Part shown: positions 40,433 to 49,917 of the stretch, one piece after another
How positions within the stretch are numbered: the first letter of the stretch is position 1
Layout: each line of letters begins with the position of its first letter
NCBI RefSeq assembly: GCF_019264375.1
Contig: NZ_JAHVAI010000011.1
Span: 62,001 to 126,000 of the forward strand
DNA from: Sedimentimonas flavescens
GTDB taxonomy: Bacteria > Pseudomonadota > Alphaproteobacteria > Rhodobacterales > Rhodobacteraceae
Length of the DNA: 64,000 bases
Direction of reading: 5' to 3'
Program-made: the position numbers and the translations under genes
Notes under the pieces: model-generated
Databases searched by the model: none
The model's input: only the letters and a program-made list of their open reading frames with translations
What the model was told of the DNA's origin: nothing

Positions 40433-41218
40433 ATGCCCGCCGAACTCTCCCCCATCGACAAGGCGAAATTCGCCGCCGCCCGCCGTGCCGTCGACTTTGT
40501 CGAGGACGGGATGAAGGTGGGTCTTGGCACTGGCTCGACCGCCGCCTGGATGGTGCGCTGCCTGGGCGAGATGGTGCGCGAAGAGGGGCTGAGCATTGTG
40601 GGCGTGCCCACTTCGACCCGCACCGCCGAACTGGCCCGCCAGATGGGCATCAAGGTCGTCACCCTCGACGAGGCAAAGTGGCTCGACCTGACCATCGACG
40701 GCGCGGATGAGTTCGATCCGGAACTGAACCTGATCAAGGGCGGCGGCGGCGCGCTGCTGCAAGAAAAGATCGTTGCCACCGCCTCGGACCAGATGATCGT
40801 GATCACCGACGCCGCAAAGGAAGTGGCGCAGCTTGGCGCCTTCCCGCTGCCCGTCGAGGTCGTGCCCTTCGGCTGGCAGACCACCCGCGGGTTGATCGAG
40901 GAAATGCTTTCGAGCATGGACGTCATGGGCCGCCAGACCGCGCTGCGCCTGAACGGCACCCAGCCTTTCCTGACCGACGAGGGCAATTACATCGTAGACT
41001 GCCACCTCAAGCGCATTGGCAACCCGCGTCAGCTTAGCCTTGTGCTGAACCAGATCCCCGGCGTGGTCGAGAATGGCCTGTTCATCGACATCTGCGACAA
41101 GGTCATCATCGGCGGCGCGGACGGCACGGTGGAGCTGCGTGACATCAATGATGGCAGCGTGTCGCATGACCGCATCGACTTCGCCGAAGAATCGAACATC
41201 TTCAGCGATCTGGACTGA
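40433..41218 (+). CDS. rpiA: Ribose-5-phosphate isomerase A
   Basis: RpiA interconverts ribose 5-phosphate and ribulose 5-phosphate in the pentose phosphate and Calvin pathways. From the ATG at 40433 (AGGAGA 7 nt upstream) it is 261 residues, with VGLGTGSTAAWMVRCLGE, the catalytic DGADEFDPELNLIKGGGGAL and PVEVVPFGWQTTR. The upstream in-frame start at 40394 lacks a ribosome-binding site. gor follows after 63 bp on the same strand. Confidence 0.96.
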   Translation: MPAELSPIDKAKFAAARRAVDFVEDGMKVGLGTGSTAAWMVRCLGEMVREEGLSIVGVPTSTRTAELARQMGIKVVTLDEAKWLDLTIDGADEFDPELNLIKGGGGALLQEKIVATASDQMIVITDAAKEVAQLGAFPLPVEVVPFGWQTTRGLIEEMLSSMDVMGRQTALRLNGTQPFLTDEGNYIVDCHLKRIGNPRQLSLVLNQIPGVVENGLFIDICDKVIIGGADGTVELRDINDGSVSHDRIDFAEESNIFSDLD

Positions 41219-41281
41219 GGCGCTGGTCGCGCGGCCGGCGCGACCTAGATCAGCCCCGAGCAAACCGGAACGGGAAGAGAC

Positions 41282-42637
41282 ATGACTTTCGACTACGACC
41301 TCTTCGTGATCGGCGGCGGTTCGGGGGGGGTGCGCGCCGCGCGCATCGCCGCAAGCGAGCATGGCGCCAAGGTCGCGCTGGCCGAGGAATACCGCATGGG
41401 CGGCACCTGCGTGATCCGCGGTTGCGTGCCCAAAAAGCTGATGGTCTTCGCCTCGCAGGGACCTGCCATGATCGAGGAGGCACGCGCCTACGGTTGGGAC
41501 GCGCAGATCGGCGGCTTCGACTGGACGGCCTTCCGAGGCAAGCTCGATGCGGAACTTGACCGGTTAGAGCGCATCTACCGCGCAGGCCAGCAGGGTGCGG
41601 GCGTGACGGTCTATGACCAGCGCGCCACCGTCGCAGGGCCGCATGAGATCCGCCTCGCGGATGGCAGCACCGTCACCACCAAGCATATCCTGGTGGCGAC
41701 GGGCGGGCGCCCCTTCGTGCCCGAGTTCGAGGGCCGCGAGCATGTGATCACCTCGAATGAGATCTTCAAACTTGACGCGCTGCCCAAGCGCCTTCTGATC
41801 GTCGGCGGCGGCTATATCGCCTGCGAGTTCGCCTGCATCATGGCGGGGCTTGGCGTGCAGGTCACGCAGTTCAACCGCTCGCCGCTGCTGCGCGGCTTCG
41901 ACACCGAATGCCGCGATCTGATCGTGGCGCAGATGCAGGCGCAGGGGATCGAGATTCACACCGGCATCGTCATCTCGAAGATCGAGAAAACCGATCAGGG
42001 CCTGCATATCCACGGCTCGGACCTGCGCGACGACACCTTTGACGCGGTGCTTTACGCCACGGGACGGGTACCGAACACCGACGGGCTGGGCCTTGAGGCG
42101 GCAGGCGTGAAACTGGCCGAGAATGGCGCCGTAGCCGTTGACGCGTGGTCGCAGACGAATGTGCCCTCGATCTACGCCGTGGGCGATGTGACTGACCGCA
42201 TCCAACTGACCCCGGTCGCGATCCGCGAGGGCCACGCCTTTGCCGATACCGTCTTTGGCGCCAATCCTCGCAAGGCGGACCATGAGCTGGTCGCCTCGGC
42301 GGTCTTTACCCGGCCCGAATTCGGCACCTGCGGCCTGAGCGAAGAAGACGCCCGCAAGCAAGGCCCGGTTGAGGTCTATGTCTCGGCCTTCCGGCCGATG
42401 CGCTCGATGTTCGCCGGATCGGACGCGCGGGTGCTGATGAAGCTGGTGGTCTGTAAGCAATCGCAACGCGTTCTGGGGTGCCATATCGTCGCCCCCGAGG
42501 CGGGAGAGATGATCCAGATGGCGGGCATTGCCATGAAGATGGGGGCAACCAAGGCGCAGTTCGATGCGACCTGTGCGGTGCACCCGACAATGGCCGAAGA
42601 ACTGGTGACAATGCGAAAACCCGTGCGCACGGCTTGA
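41282..42637 (+). CDS. gor: Glutathione-disulfide reductase
   Basis: Gor is a cytoplasmic FAD flavoenzyme that reduces GSSG with NADPH. The 451-residue protein has the FAD motif LFVIGGGSGGVRAARIAA, the redox disulfide GGTCVIRGCVPKKL (Cys 43 and Cys 48), a second Rossmann motif LIVGGGYIACEFACIMAG and the C-terminal CAVHPTMAEELVTMR with the catalytic His. GGAAGAG lies just before the ATG. rpiA upstream can supply NADPH via the pentose phosphate pathway, so co-transcription makes sense but is not proven. Confidence 0.95.
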   Translation: MTFDYDLFVIGGGSGGVRAARIAASEHGAKVALAEEYRMGGTCVIRGCVPKKLMVFASQGPAMIEEARAYGWDAQIGGFDWTAFRGKLDAELDRLERIYRAGQQGAGVTVYDQRATVAGPHEIRLADGSTVTTKHILVATGGRPFVPEFEGREHVITSNEIFKLDALPKRLLIVGGGYIACEFACIMAGLGVQVTQFNRSPLLRGFDTECRDLIVAQMQAQGIEIHTGIVISKIEKTDQGLHIHGSDLRDDTFDAVLYATGRVPNTDGLGLEAAGVKLAENGAVAVDAWSQTNVPSIYAVGDVTDRIQLTPVAIREGHAFADTVFGANPRKADHELVASAVFTRPEFGTCGLSEEDARKQGPVEVYVSAFRPMRSMFAGSDARVLMKLVVCKQSQRVLGCHIVAPEAGEMIQMAGIAMKMGATKAQFDATCAVHPTMAEELVTMRKPVRTA

Positions 42638-42693
42638 ACCCGCGCACGAACATGCCCAAGTGGCTTAGGAACTGACAAGAAGGTGAGGATGGC

Positions 42694-43824
42694 ATGAGTA
42701 ACGGAGGTCCCTGGGGAACAGGTGGCGGAGACGACGACGGTCGTGAAGACCAGCGCCCCGGTCAGCGCCGACCGAATGAGGGCAACCCGATCCCCGAGAT
42801 CGAAGAGTTCATGAAGAAGGGCTCGGAGCAACTCAAGGTGCTCATGGGCGGTCGTGGTGGCTCGGGGGGCGGTCGTCCCACCGGCGGCGGCAGGCCTTCT
42901 GGTCCGGCCTTCACCGGCTCGACGCTCGGCATCGCGATCCTGGCCGCGGCGGGCGTATGGGCCTATGCCTCGTTCTATACCGTCAAGCCCGAAGAACGCT
43001 CGGTCGAGCTGATGTTCGGCCAGTACAAGTCCACCGGCAGCCCCGGCCTGAACTTTGCGCCCTGGCCGGTCGTGACGGCAGAGATCGTTCCCGTGACGCG
43101 CGAACAGACGGTCGATATCGGCACCGGGCGCGGCAGCGAACTGGACACAGGGCTGATGCTGACGGGCGATCAGAACATCGTGGATATCGAATTCCAGGTG
43201 GTCTGGAACATCTCGGACCCGGCCAAGTATCTCTTCAACCTCGCCGATCCCGAAGACACGATCCGCGCGGTGTCTGAATCCGCGTTGCGCGACATCATCG
43301 CGCGCTCGGAACTGGCGCCGATCCTCAACCGCGATCGCGGTGCGATTGCGGCCGACCTGCGCCAGGCCGTGCAGGCGACGCTGGAAACCTACGACGCGGG
43401 CATCAACATCGTGCGTGTCAACTTCAACCGCGCCGACCCGCCGCGCGAGGTGATCGACAGCTTCCGCGAAGTGCAGGCCGCCCAGCAGGAGCGCGACCGT
43501 CTTGAGAAAGAGGCCGACGCCTACGCCAACAAAGTGACTGCGGGCGCCCGCGGTGCGGCCGCGCAGCTCAAGGAAGAGGCCGAGGCCTATCGCGCCAATG
43601 TGGTCAACACCGCCCAGGGTGAGGCCGCGCGCTTTATCTCGGTCTATAATGAATATGTGAAGGCCCCTGACGTGACTCAACGCCGGATGTTCATGGAAGC
43701 CATGGAAAAGCTGCTGGGATCGGTTGACAAGGTAGTCATCGACCAACCCGCCGGCGGGTCTGGTGTGGTGCCCTATCTGCCGCTCGACCAGCTGCGCAAA
43801 CCTGCTACGGGAGGGACGAACTGA
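42694..43824 (+). CDS. hflK: FtsH protease modulator HflK
   Basis: HflK with HflC forms a large cage around the membrane protease FtsH. The 376-residue protein has a Gly-rich, polar N-terminus (GGPWGTGGGDDDG and GGRGGSGGGRPTGGG), one membrane helix near residues 73-90, then an SPFH/Band-7 domain (SVELMFGQYKSTGSPGLNF) and a long helical region rich in Ala/Glu (RDRLEKEADAYANKVTAGAR). GAAGGTGAGG precedes the ATG. The stop overlaps the hflC start by one base (TGATG). Confidence 0.95.
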   Translation: MSNGGPWGTGGGDDDGREDQRPGQRRPNEGNPIPEIEEFMKKGSEQLKVLMGGRGGSGGGRPTGGGRPSGPAFTGSTLGIAILAAAGVWAYASFYTVKPEERSVELMFGQYKSTGSPGLNFAPWPVVTAEIVPVTREQTVDIGTGRGSELDTGLMLTGDQNIVDIEFQVVWNISDPAKYLFNLADPEDTIRAVSESALRDIIARSELAPILNRDRGAIAADLRQAVQATLETYDAGINIVRVNFNRADPPREVIDSFREVQAAQQERDRLEKEADAYANKVTAGARGAAAQLKEEAEAYRANVVNTAQGEAARFISVYNEYVKAPDVTQRRMFMEAMEKLLGSVDKVVIDQPAGGSGVVPYLPLDQLRKPATGGTN

Positions 43825-44717
43825 TGGCTAAAGCTCCGCTGCTGATCCCCGCCGTGGCCGTTATCGCCGCAATCGCGCTTTCGTCGATGTTCGTCGTGGA
43901 CGAACGCGAACGGGCGCTGGTGCTGCAATTCGGTCAGGTAAAGCAGATCAAGACCACTCCGGGTCTCGGCTTCAAGGTGCCGCTGATCCAGGAGGTCGTG
44001 ACCTATGACGACCGCATCCTGAGCCTGCCGACCCGCCCGCTTGAGGTTACGCCGCTCGACGATCGCCGCCTGGTGGTCGACGCTTTCGCGCGCTGGCGTA
44101 TCGTCGATCTGGTCAAGTTCCGCGAAGCCGTGGGCGTGGGCGGTCAGACCGTCGCGAAAAGCCGCCTCGACGGCATTCTGAACAACGCCATCCGCGAGGT
44201 TCTGGGCTCAGTGCCTTCGACCGCCGTTCTGTCGGATGACCGTACGCCGCTGATGAATCGGATCCGCGATCTGGCACGGCGCGAAGCGGCGGCACTGGGC
44301 ATCGACGTGATCGACGTGCGTCTGACCCGCACAGACCTGCCCGAGCAGAACCTCTCCGCGACCTATGACCGGATGCGCGCCGAGCGTGAACGCGAGGCCG
44401 CGGACGAGCGTGCCCGTGGTGGCGAAGCTGCGCAGCGTGTCCGCGCAACCGCCGACCGCACCGTGGTCGAAGTGACCTCGGAAGCCCGCAAGCAGGCCGA
44501 GATCATTCGCGGTGAAGCCGACGCCGAGGCGAACGGCATCTATGCTGACGCCTACAGCAAGGACCCGCATTTCTTCGCCTTCACCCGTGCGCTGCAGTTC
44601 TACACCGTCAGCATGAAGCCGGGTTCATCTTCGCTCGTGACGCAACCTGACAGCGTCTATTTCGACTATGACAGGTTCCTGCAGTCGATTGGCGAGGGCA
44701 AGGCCGCCACGCAATGA
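43824..44717 (+). CDS. hflC: FtsH protease modulator HflC
   Basis: HflC is the SPFH partner of HflK. The 297-residue protein has an N-terminal membrane anchor (LLIPAVAVIAAIALSSMFVV), the Band-7 core starting VVDERERALVLQFGQVKQI, DVRLTRTDLPEQNLSATYDR and the coiled coil REREAADERARGGEAAQRV. The C-terminal SKDPHFFAFTRALQFY is characteristic of HflC. It forms an operon with hflK and a downstream DUF2065 gene (4-bp overlap). Confidence 0.96.
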   Translation: MAKAPLLIPAVAVIAAIALSSMFVVDERERALVLQFGQVKQIKTTPGLGFKVPLIQEVVTYDDRILSLPTRPLEVTPLDDRRLVVDAFARWRIVDLVKFREAVGVGGQTVAKSRLDGILNNAIREVLGSVPSTAVLSDDRTPLMNRIRDLARREAAALGIDVIDVRLTRTDLPEQNLSATYDRMRAEREREAADERARGGEAAQRVRATADRTVVEVTSEARKQAEIIRGEADAEANGIYADAYSKDPHFFAFTRALQFYTVSMKPGSSSLVTQPDSVYFDYDRFLQSIGEGKAATQ

Positions 44718-44908
44718 TCGAAACGCTGATCATGGGCCTCGGCCTTGTTCTGGTGATCGAGGGGCTGGCGCTTGCGCTGGCCCCTTCGCGTATCGAGGAG
44801 GCGCTGGCCTTCCTTGCCGCCATCGGCCCCGAAAGGCGCCGCGCACTTGGCCTTGCCGCGCTGGCAGTGGGGGTGACCGTGCTATGGGGGGTGCGCGTCT
44901 TCGGGTGA
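44714..44908 (+). CDS. DUF2065 small membrane protein (YjeT-like)
   Basis: This 64-residue protein has two membrane helices (LIMGLGLVLVIEGLALAL and ALGLAALAVGVTVLWGVRV) linked by a short loop containing PSRIEEAL. It matches DUF2065, a family encoded next to hflC or purA in many proteobacteria, E. coli YjeT included. Function is unknown. The position suggests an accessory role with HflKC-FtsH. The 134 bp that follow hold only a small GCCTCA/TGAGGC hairpin and the degP leader. Confidence 0.85.
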   Translation: MIETLIMGLGLVLVIEGLALALAPSRIEEALAFLAAIGPERRRALGLAALAVGVTVLWGVRVFG

Positions 44909-45042
44909 TGTGTTCAACTGCGCCTCACATTGAATTGAGGCTTTGCGACGGTGTTTCATTTGCGCCCTACCGGGCTAAGGTATTTATCAATGGTATCGCT
45001 GGGTCCCCTCTGCCCGGCCAATAATTCAAGCGGGAGCCAAGC

Positions 45043-46518
45043 ATGACGACACAAGCCCTTTCCCTGACCTTCCCCGTTCCGACGCGTGGCGGCCTTACCG
45101 GCGCCCTTGGCGCGGCGATGCTGGCCATTGCGCTGGCGCTCGCGCCGATCGCACCGGCCCATGCGCGCGCCGCACCCGAAAGCTTTGCCGATCTCGCGGA
45201 AAAGGTCAGCCCCTCGGTCGTCAACATCACCACCTCGACCGTGGTCTCCGCGCCTGTCGATGGCCCCCAGTTCCCCGAAGGCTCGCCCTTCGACGAGTTG
45301 TTTCGTGAGTTCGGCTTCCCGAACATGCCGCAGAACCGCCAGCAGGGCCCGCGGCGCTCGAACGCACTCGGCTCGGGCTTCGTGATTTCGGAAGACGGCT
45401 ATATCGTCACCAACAACCACGTCATCGAAAACGCCGACGAGATCCAGGTCGAGTTCTTCTCGGGCGAGACGATGGATGCCAAGCTGATCGGCACCGATCC
45501 CAAGACCGACATCGCGCTGCTCAAGGTCGAGAGCGAAAAACCGCTCCCCTTCGTCACCTTTGGCGACTCGGACCGGATGCGCGTGGGCGATTGGGTGATG
45601 GCCGTAGGCAACCCGCTCGGCCAGGGCTTCTCGGTGTCGGCAGGTATCGTCTCGGCGCGCAACCGCGAGCTGTCGGGCACCTACGACGACTACATCCAGA
45701 CCGACGCGGCGATCAACCGCGGCAACTCGGGCGGTCCGCTGTTCAACATGGACGGTCAGGTGATCGGCGTGAACACCGCCATCCTGTCGCCCAACGGTGG
45801 CTCGATCGGGATCGGCTTCTCGATGGCGGCGAATGTGGTCAACAAGGTCGTCGGCCAGTTGCGGGAGTTCGGCGAGACCCGTCGCGGCTGGCTCGGCGTC
45901 AAGATCCAGGACGTGACCGCCGACATGGCCGAGGCGATGGGCCTTGCCAAGGCCGAAGGCGCGCTGGTCTCGGAAGTGCCCGAGGGCCCCGCGCAAGAGG
46001 CGGGCATTCTGGCGGGTGACATCATCACCTCCTTCGATGGCGGCGAGGTCAAGTCGACCCGCGATCTGGTGCGTCGCGTCGCCGATGCGCCGGTGGGTCA
46101 GGCCGTGCGCGTGACCGTCCTGCGTGGCGGCAAGAGCGAAACGCTGCTGGTCACGCTTGGCCGCCGTGAACTGGCCGAGGGCGAGGCCGTCCCGGCTGCC
46201 GTCACCAAGCCGCAAGAGGCCGAGAAAAGCCTGCTTGGCATGACGGTCACCCCCCTCACCGCCGAGTTGACCACCGAGATGGGCCTGCCCTCGGGCACCA
46301 CTGGCCTTGTGATCAAGGAGATCGCCGAAGACAGCGCGGCCTTCGAGAAGGGCCTGCGCACGGGCGATCTGATCATCGAAGCAGGCCAGCAGCCGGTTAC
46401 GGATATCGCCGAGTTGGAGGCCCGGATCGAAGAAGCGAAGGACGCCGGGCGCAAGTCCGTCCTGCTGTTGATCCGTCGCGCTGGCGAGCCGCGCTTCATG
46501 GCGCTGCCGATCGAGTGA
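45043..46518 (+). CDS. degP: Periplasmic Do-family serine protease (DegP/MucD type)
   Basis: This is an HtrA protease-chaperone for misfolded envelope proteins. The 491-residue protein has a long signal sequence cleaved near residue 42, a chymotrypsin-like domain with His 126 (VTNNHVIEN), Asp 156 (PKTDIALLKV) and Ser 229 (NRGNSGGPLF), and two PDZ domains (about 285-370 and 390-485). It follows the hflKC operon, another envelope quality-control system, but has its own leader and terminator. Confidence 0.95.
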   Translation: MTTQALSLTFPVPTRGGLTGALGAAMLAIALALAPIAPAHARAAPESFADLAEKVSPSVVNITTSTVVSAPVDGPQFPEGSPFDELFREFGFPNMPQNRQQGPRRSNALGSGFVISEDGYIVTNNHVIENADEIQVEFFSGETMDAKLIGTDPKTDIALLKVESEKPLPFVTFGDSDRMRVGDWVMAVGNPLGQGFSVSAGIVSARNRELSGTYDDYIQTDAAINRGNSGGPLFNMDGQVIGVNTAILSPNGGSIGIGFSMAANVVNKVVGQLREFGETRRGWLGVKIQDVTADMAEAMGLAKAEGALVSEVPEGPAQEAGILAGDIITSFDGGEVKSTRDLVRRVADAPVGQAVRVTVLRGGKSETLLVTLGRRELAEGEAVPAAVTKPQEAEKSLLGMTVTPLTAELTTEMGLPSGTTGLVIKEIAEDSAAFEKGLRTGDLIIEAGQQPVTDIAELEARIEEAKDAGRKSVLLLIRRAGEPRFMALPIE

Positions 46519-46538
46519 TCATTCAGAACACAGACATG

Positions 46539-46566
46539 AAAGGCGCCCCACCGGGCGCCTTTTCCT
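46539..46566 (+). terminator. Intrinsic terminator of degP
   Basis: AAAGGCGCCC (46539-46548) pairs with GGGCGCCTTT (46553-46562) around a CACC loop and continues into TTCC. It starts about 20 bp after the degP stop. Confidence 0.88.
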
Positions 46567-46643
46567 TTACCCGCAGGGAAATCCTTGCGACGGATTGCCC
46601 GTTTGGCCGCGTTACTCTGGTCATTGCGTGGTTGATGCCCTAA

Positions 46644-47018
<375 letters not shown>

Positions 47019-47035
47019 GACTGCGCTCAGTCTTC

Positions 47036-47061
47036 AAGGGCCGGGATCATTCCCGGCCCTT
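47036..47061 (+). terminator. Intrinsic terminator of the ferredoxin gene
   Basis: AAGGGCCGGGA (47036-47046) pairs perfectly with TCCCGGCCCTT (47051-47061) around a TCAT loop. The T-run is short (CTTATTG). It lies 18 bp after the stop. Confidence 0.8.
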
Positions 47062-47224
47062 ATTGCTGCCTGCCCTCCACTATCGGAAACCGGAGACGCA
47101 TTTGCGACGCGCCTCAGGTCGATTTTCGCGATTGCCGCGTCGCTTCCCGGCTGGCGTGCCGCGGCCTTCGGCCCGATTGTGCGCCTCACACCCCCGCCAA
47201 TCCGGCGAGATGAAGGAAACGCAA

Positions 47225-48109
47225 ATGAGCTCTTACGTTCTTACGGTGCAATGCCCCTCGACGCGCGGCATCGTCGCGGCAATCGCGAATTACCTCGCGG
47301 ACAGCGGCTGCAACCTGACCGACTCGCACCAGTTTGACGACGCGCTGACGGGCCGGTTCTTCATGCGCGTGCACTTCGCCTCGGAGAAGGGTGCCGGGAT
47401 CGATACCCTGCGCGAGGGCTTTGCCGCCGTTGCCGACGCGTTCGCGATGGAATGGGCGATCCATGACGCCGGCACCAAGATGAAGGTGCTCTTGATGGTG
47501 TCGAACTTCGGCCACTGCCTGAACGACCTGCTCTACCGCTGGCGCATCGGCGCGCTGCCGATCGACATCGTCGGCGTGATCTCGAACCACCTGACCTATC
47601 AGAAGGTGGTGGTGAACCACGACATCCCCTTCCACCACATCAAGGTGACCAAGGAAAACAAGCCGGTGGCCGAGGCGCAGCTGATGTCGGTGGTCGAGGA
47701 CACCGGGGCCGAGCTGGTCGTGCTCGCGCGCTACATGCAGATCCTGTCGGACCAGCTGTGCGAGAAGATGTCGGGCCGGATCATCAACATCCACCATTCG
47801 TTCCTGCCGTCCTTCAAGGGCGCGAACCCCTACAAGCAGGCCTATGAGCGCGGCGTGAAGCTGATCGGCGCGACGGCCCATTACGTGACCGCCGACCTCG
47901 ACGAAGGCCCGATCATCGAACAGGACACCGTGCGTATCACCCATGCGCAATCACCTGACGACTATGTCTCGCTTGGCCGCGATGTCGAGGCGCAGGTGCT
48001 CAGCCGCGCGATCCACGCCCATATCCATCACCGCTCGTTCATCAACGGCAACAAGACGGTGGTCTTCCCGGCCTCTCCGGGCTCCTACGCGTCGGAACGG
48101 ATGGGCTAA
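47225..48109 (+). CDS. purU: Formyltetrahydrofolate deformylase
   Basis: PurU hydrolyses 10-formyl-tetrahydrofolate to formate and tetrahydrofolate, balancing the C1 pool. From the ATG at 47225 (AAGGAAACGCAA upstream) the 294-residue protein has an N-terminal ACT domain (VLTVQCPSTRGIVAAIANYL) and a formyltransferase-fold domain with INIHHSFLPSFKGANPYKQA, GVKLIGATAHYV and DLDEGPIIEQD, which contain the catalytic Asn/His/Asp. The frame extends further upstream through non-coding sequence, which I exclude. Confidence 0.96.
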   Translation: MSSYVLTVQCPSTRGIVAAIANYLADSGCNLTDSHQFDDALTGRFFMRVHFASEKGAGIDTLREGFAAVADAFAMEWAIHDAGTKMKVLLMVSNFGHCLNDLLYRWRIGALPIDIVGVISNHLTYQKVVVNHDIPFHHIKVTKENKPVAEAQLMSVVEDTGAELVVLARYMQILSDQLCEKMSGRIINIHHSFLPSFKGANPYKQAYERGVKLIGATAHYVTADLDEGPIIEQDTVRITHAQSPDDYVSLGRDVEAQVLSRAIHAHIHHRSFINGNKTVVFPASPGSYASERMG

Positions 48110-48118
48110 GCCATCACA

Positions 48119-48143
48119 GGCCCGCGCCCGGCGCGGGCCTTTT
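48119..48143 (+). terminator. Intrinsic terminator of purU
   Basis: GGCCCGCGCC and GGCGCGGGCC (48119-48139) form a near-continuous palindrome followed by TTTTCATTTTG. It begins 10 bp after the purU stop. Confidence 0.88.
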
Positions 48144-48239
48144 CATTTTGCGCGGCTTTCTTCGGGCCTTGGCAAAACGACGCGCGAAGCCGTCGTTTTC
48201 AGGATGGACGGCATCACGGACGCAAGATAGCTCGGGCTT

Positions 48240-49193
48240 ATGAGCGAACATGACCGAATCTTTCCCGGCATCGCCCTGATGCTGGGCTTTTGCGTGATAG
48301 CGCCCCTGATCGACGTGGCCTCGAAACTGGCTGCGCAATCGGTCCCGGTGGGCACGGTCACGCTTGGGCGTTTCGTGGTGCAGGCTGCGCTGATGGCGCC
48401 CATCGTTCTGGCGATGGGGCTGCGCTGGCGCGTCACTGCCGCAGCAGCGCGGTTGCTGGTTGCGCGGGCGGCGGTCTCGATCCTCGCGACCTATTGCTTT
48501 GTTGCCGCGGTGCAGGTCATGCCGATCGCCGATGCGCTGGCCATCGCCTTTGTCGAGCCCTTCGTTATCCTGCTGATCGGGCGCTTCGTCATGGGCGAAG
48601 AGGTTGGACCGCGCCGGTTGGGGGCCTCGGTTGTGGGCTTCATCGGCGCGCTTTTCGTCATCCAGCCCTCGTTCATCACCTTCGGCCCGGTGGCACTGTT
48701 CCCGCTTGGGACAGCGGTCAGCTTTGCGCTCTACATGCTTCTGACCCGCGCGCTGTCGCGGCACATGCACCCGGTGACGATGCAGTTGCACACCGCACTG
48801 GTTGCGGCCGTCCTGTGCCTGCCGCTGCTGGCGCTTGGCACTGCGGCGGGCCTCAAAGAGGTCGCCTTCGCCCTGCCCCAGGGTATCTTCTGGCTTTGGG
48901 TTTTCTGCGTGGGCCTTGCCGCCACGATCAGCCACATGTCGATGACCTATGCGCTGAAACTGGCGCCCTCCTCGACGCTGGCCCCGCTGCATTACTTCGA
49001 GATGCTGACGGCCACGCTGTTCGGATATGTCTTCTTTGACGATTTCCCGAACCTGCTGACCTGGATCGGCGTCGCGATCATCACCGGCTCGGGCCTCTAC
49101 ATCATCCACCGCGAGCGCGTCACCGCAGCCCAAGCGCGGAAAGTGCGGCTGGCAAATGCGGCTTCGGCAGCAGGATCAGTGCCGGGCCCCTAA
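48240..49193 (+). CDS. EamA/DMT-superfamily transporter
   Basis: This 317-residue protein has about ten membrane segments in two EamA repeats (FCVIAPLIDVASKLAAQSVP in the first; LHYFEMLTATLFGYVFFDD at the end of the second). The first repeat contains ADALAIAFVEPFVILLIGRF. The substrate is unknown. Its last 74 bp overlap the convergent thiN gene, so the C-terminal tail (RKVRLANAASAAGSVPGP) is encoded antisense to the thiN end. Confidence 0.86.
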   Translation: MSEHDRIFPGIALMLGFCVIAPLIDVASKLAAQSVPVGTVTLGRFVVQAALMAPIVLAMGLRWRVTAAAARLLVARAAVSILATYCFVAAVQVMPIADALAIAFVEPFVILLIGRFVMGEEVGPRRLGASVVGFIGALFVIQPSFITFGPVALFPLGTAVSFALYMLLTRALSRHMHPVTMQLHTALVAAVLCLPLLALGTAAGLKEVAFALPQGIFWLWVFCVGLAATISHMSMTYALKLAPSSTLAPLHYFEMLTATLFGYVFFDDFPNLLTWIGVAIITGSGLYIIHRERVTAAQARKVRLANAASAAGSVPGP

Positions 49194-49776
49194 GCCACAG
49201 CCGCACCGCGCTTGCGACCTCATTCGAGGTGCCGACACGACCATCGGGGGTCAGTTCCAGCCCGTCAATCGGCCAGCGCAGCCCTTCCGAGCGTCCTTCG
49301 ACCCGGCCAAAGGGAAAGATCGAGAATCGCGCGCCGATCGGCAGATCGATCGCCAGCGCCTCGGGCGCGCGAAAGATCACGTCTTCCTCGCCGATCAACA
49401 GAATGCGCTGACCCGCGCGCTGCGCGACCTCGTTCAGCGTGGCAAGGGTGTGGTCCAGCCGCAGCCCGGTAAAGCCAAGCGCCAGGTAGAACTCGGCGCG
49501 CACATGGGTCAGGCATTTGCCAAAATCGGTGCTGTCCTGCTCGGCGATCTCATGAATACGGCCCGCGAGGCGCGCGCGCGCCGCCGCACTCAGGCTGTCC
49601 ATATCGCCGATCACCGCCTCGGGCACCGCGCCCAGTTCCAGCGCGCGATCCCCGCCCCCGTCGGCCGCGATCAATCTGGGCGCAATTGTGAGCGCGGATT
49701 GCAGATCATCGGCTGCGACGGCGCCTCCGCCGAGCAACGTAACTCCGCCAGAAATGTGGACAAATTCGACCGTCAT
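49120..49776 (-). CDS. thiN: Thiamine pyrophosphokinase
   Basis: ThiN transfers pyrophosphate from ATP to thiamine to make thiamine diphosphate. The 218-residue protein has the family motifs APRLIAADGGGDRALELG, VIGDMDSLS, QDSTDFGKCLTH and LGFTGLRLDHTLATLNE. The C-terminal beta domain with TSNEVASAV provides the thiamine site. It overlaps the EamA transporter convergently by 74 bp. Confidence 0.9.
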   Translation of the reverse strand: MTVEFVHISGGVTLLGGGAVAADDLQSALTIAPRLIAADGGGDRALELGAVPEAVIGDMDSLSAAARARLAGRIHEIAEQDSTDFGKCLTHVRAEFYLALGFTGLRLDHTLATLNEVAQRAGQRILLIGEEDVIFRAPEALAIDLPIGARFSIFPFGRVEGRSEGLRWPIDGLELTPDGRVGTSNEVASAVRLWLRGPALILLPKPHLPAALSALGLR

Positions 49777-49917
49777 GGCATGATTGATGCCGATTAAGGC
49801 ACGGAATTACAATCGAGACCGGAAAAATTCCCCGAGTTTGCCTTTTTTCGTTCACGCTAAAGAACCAGTTCACCCTGATCGTGGCCGAACGTCGGTTTAG
49901 AAGAAAGCGAGAGTTCC

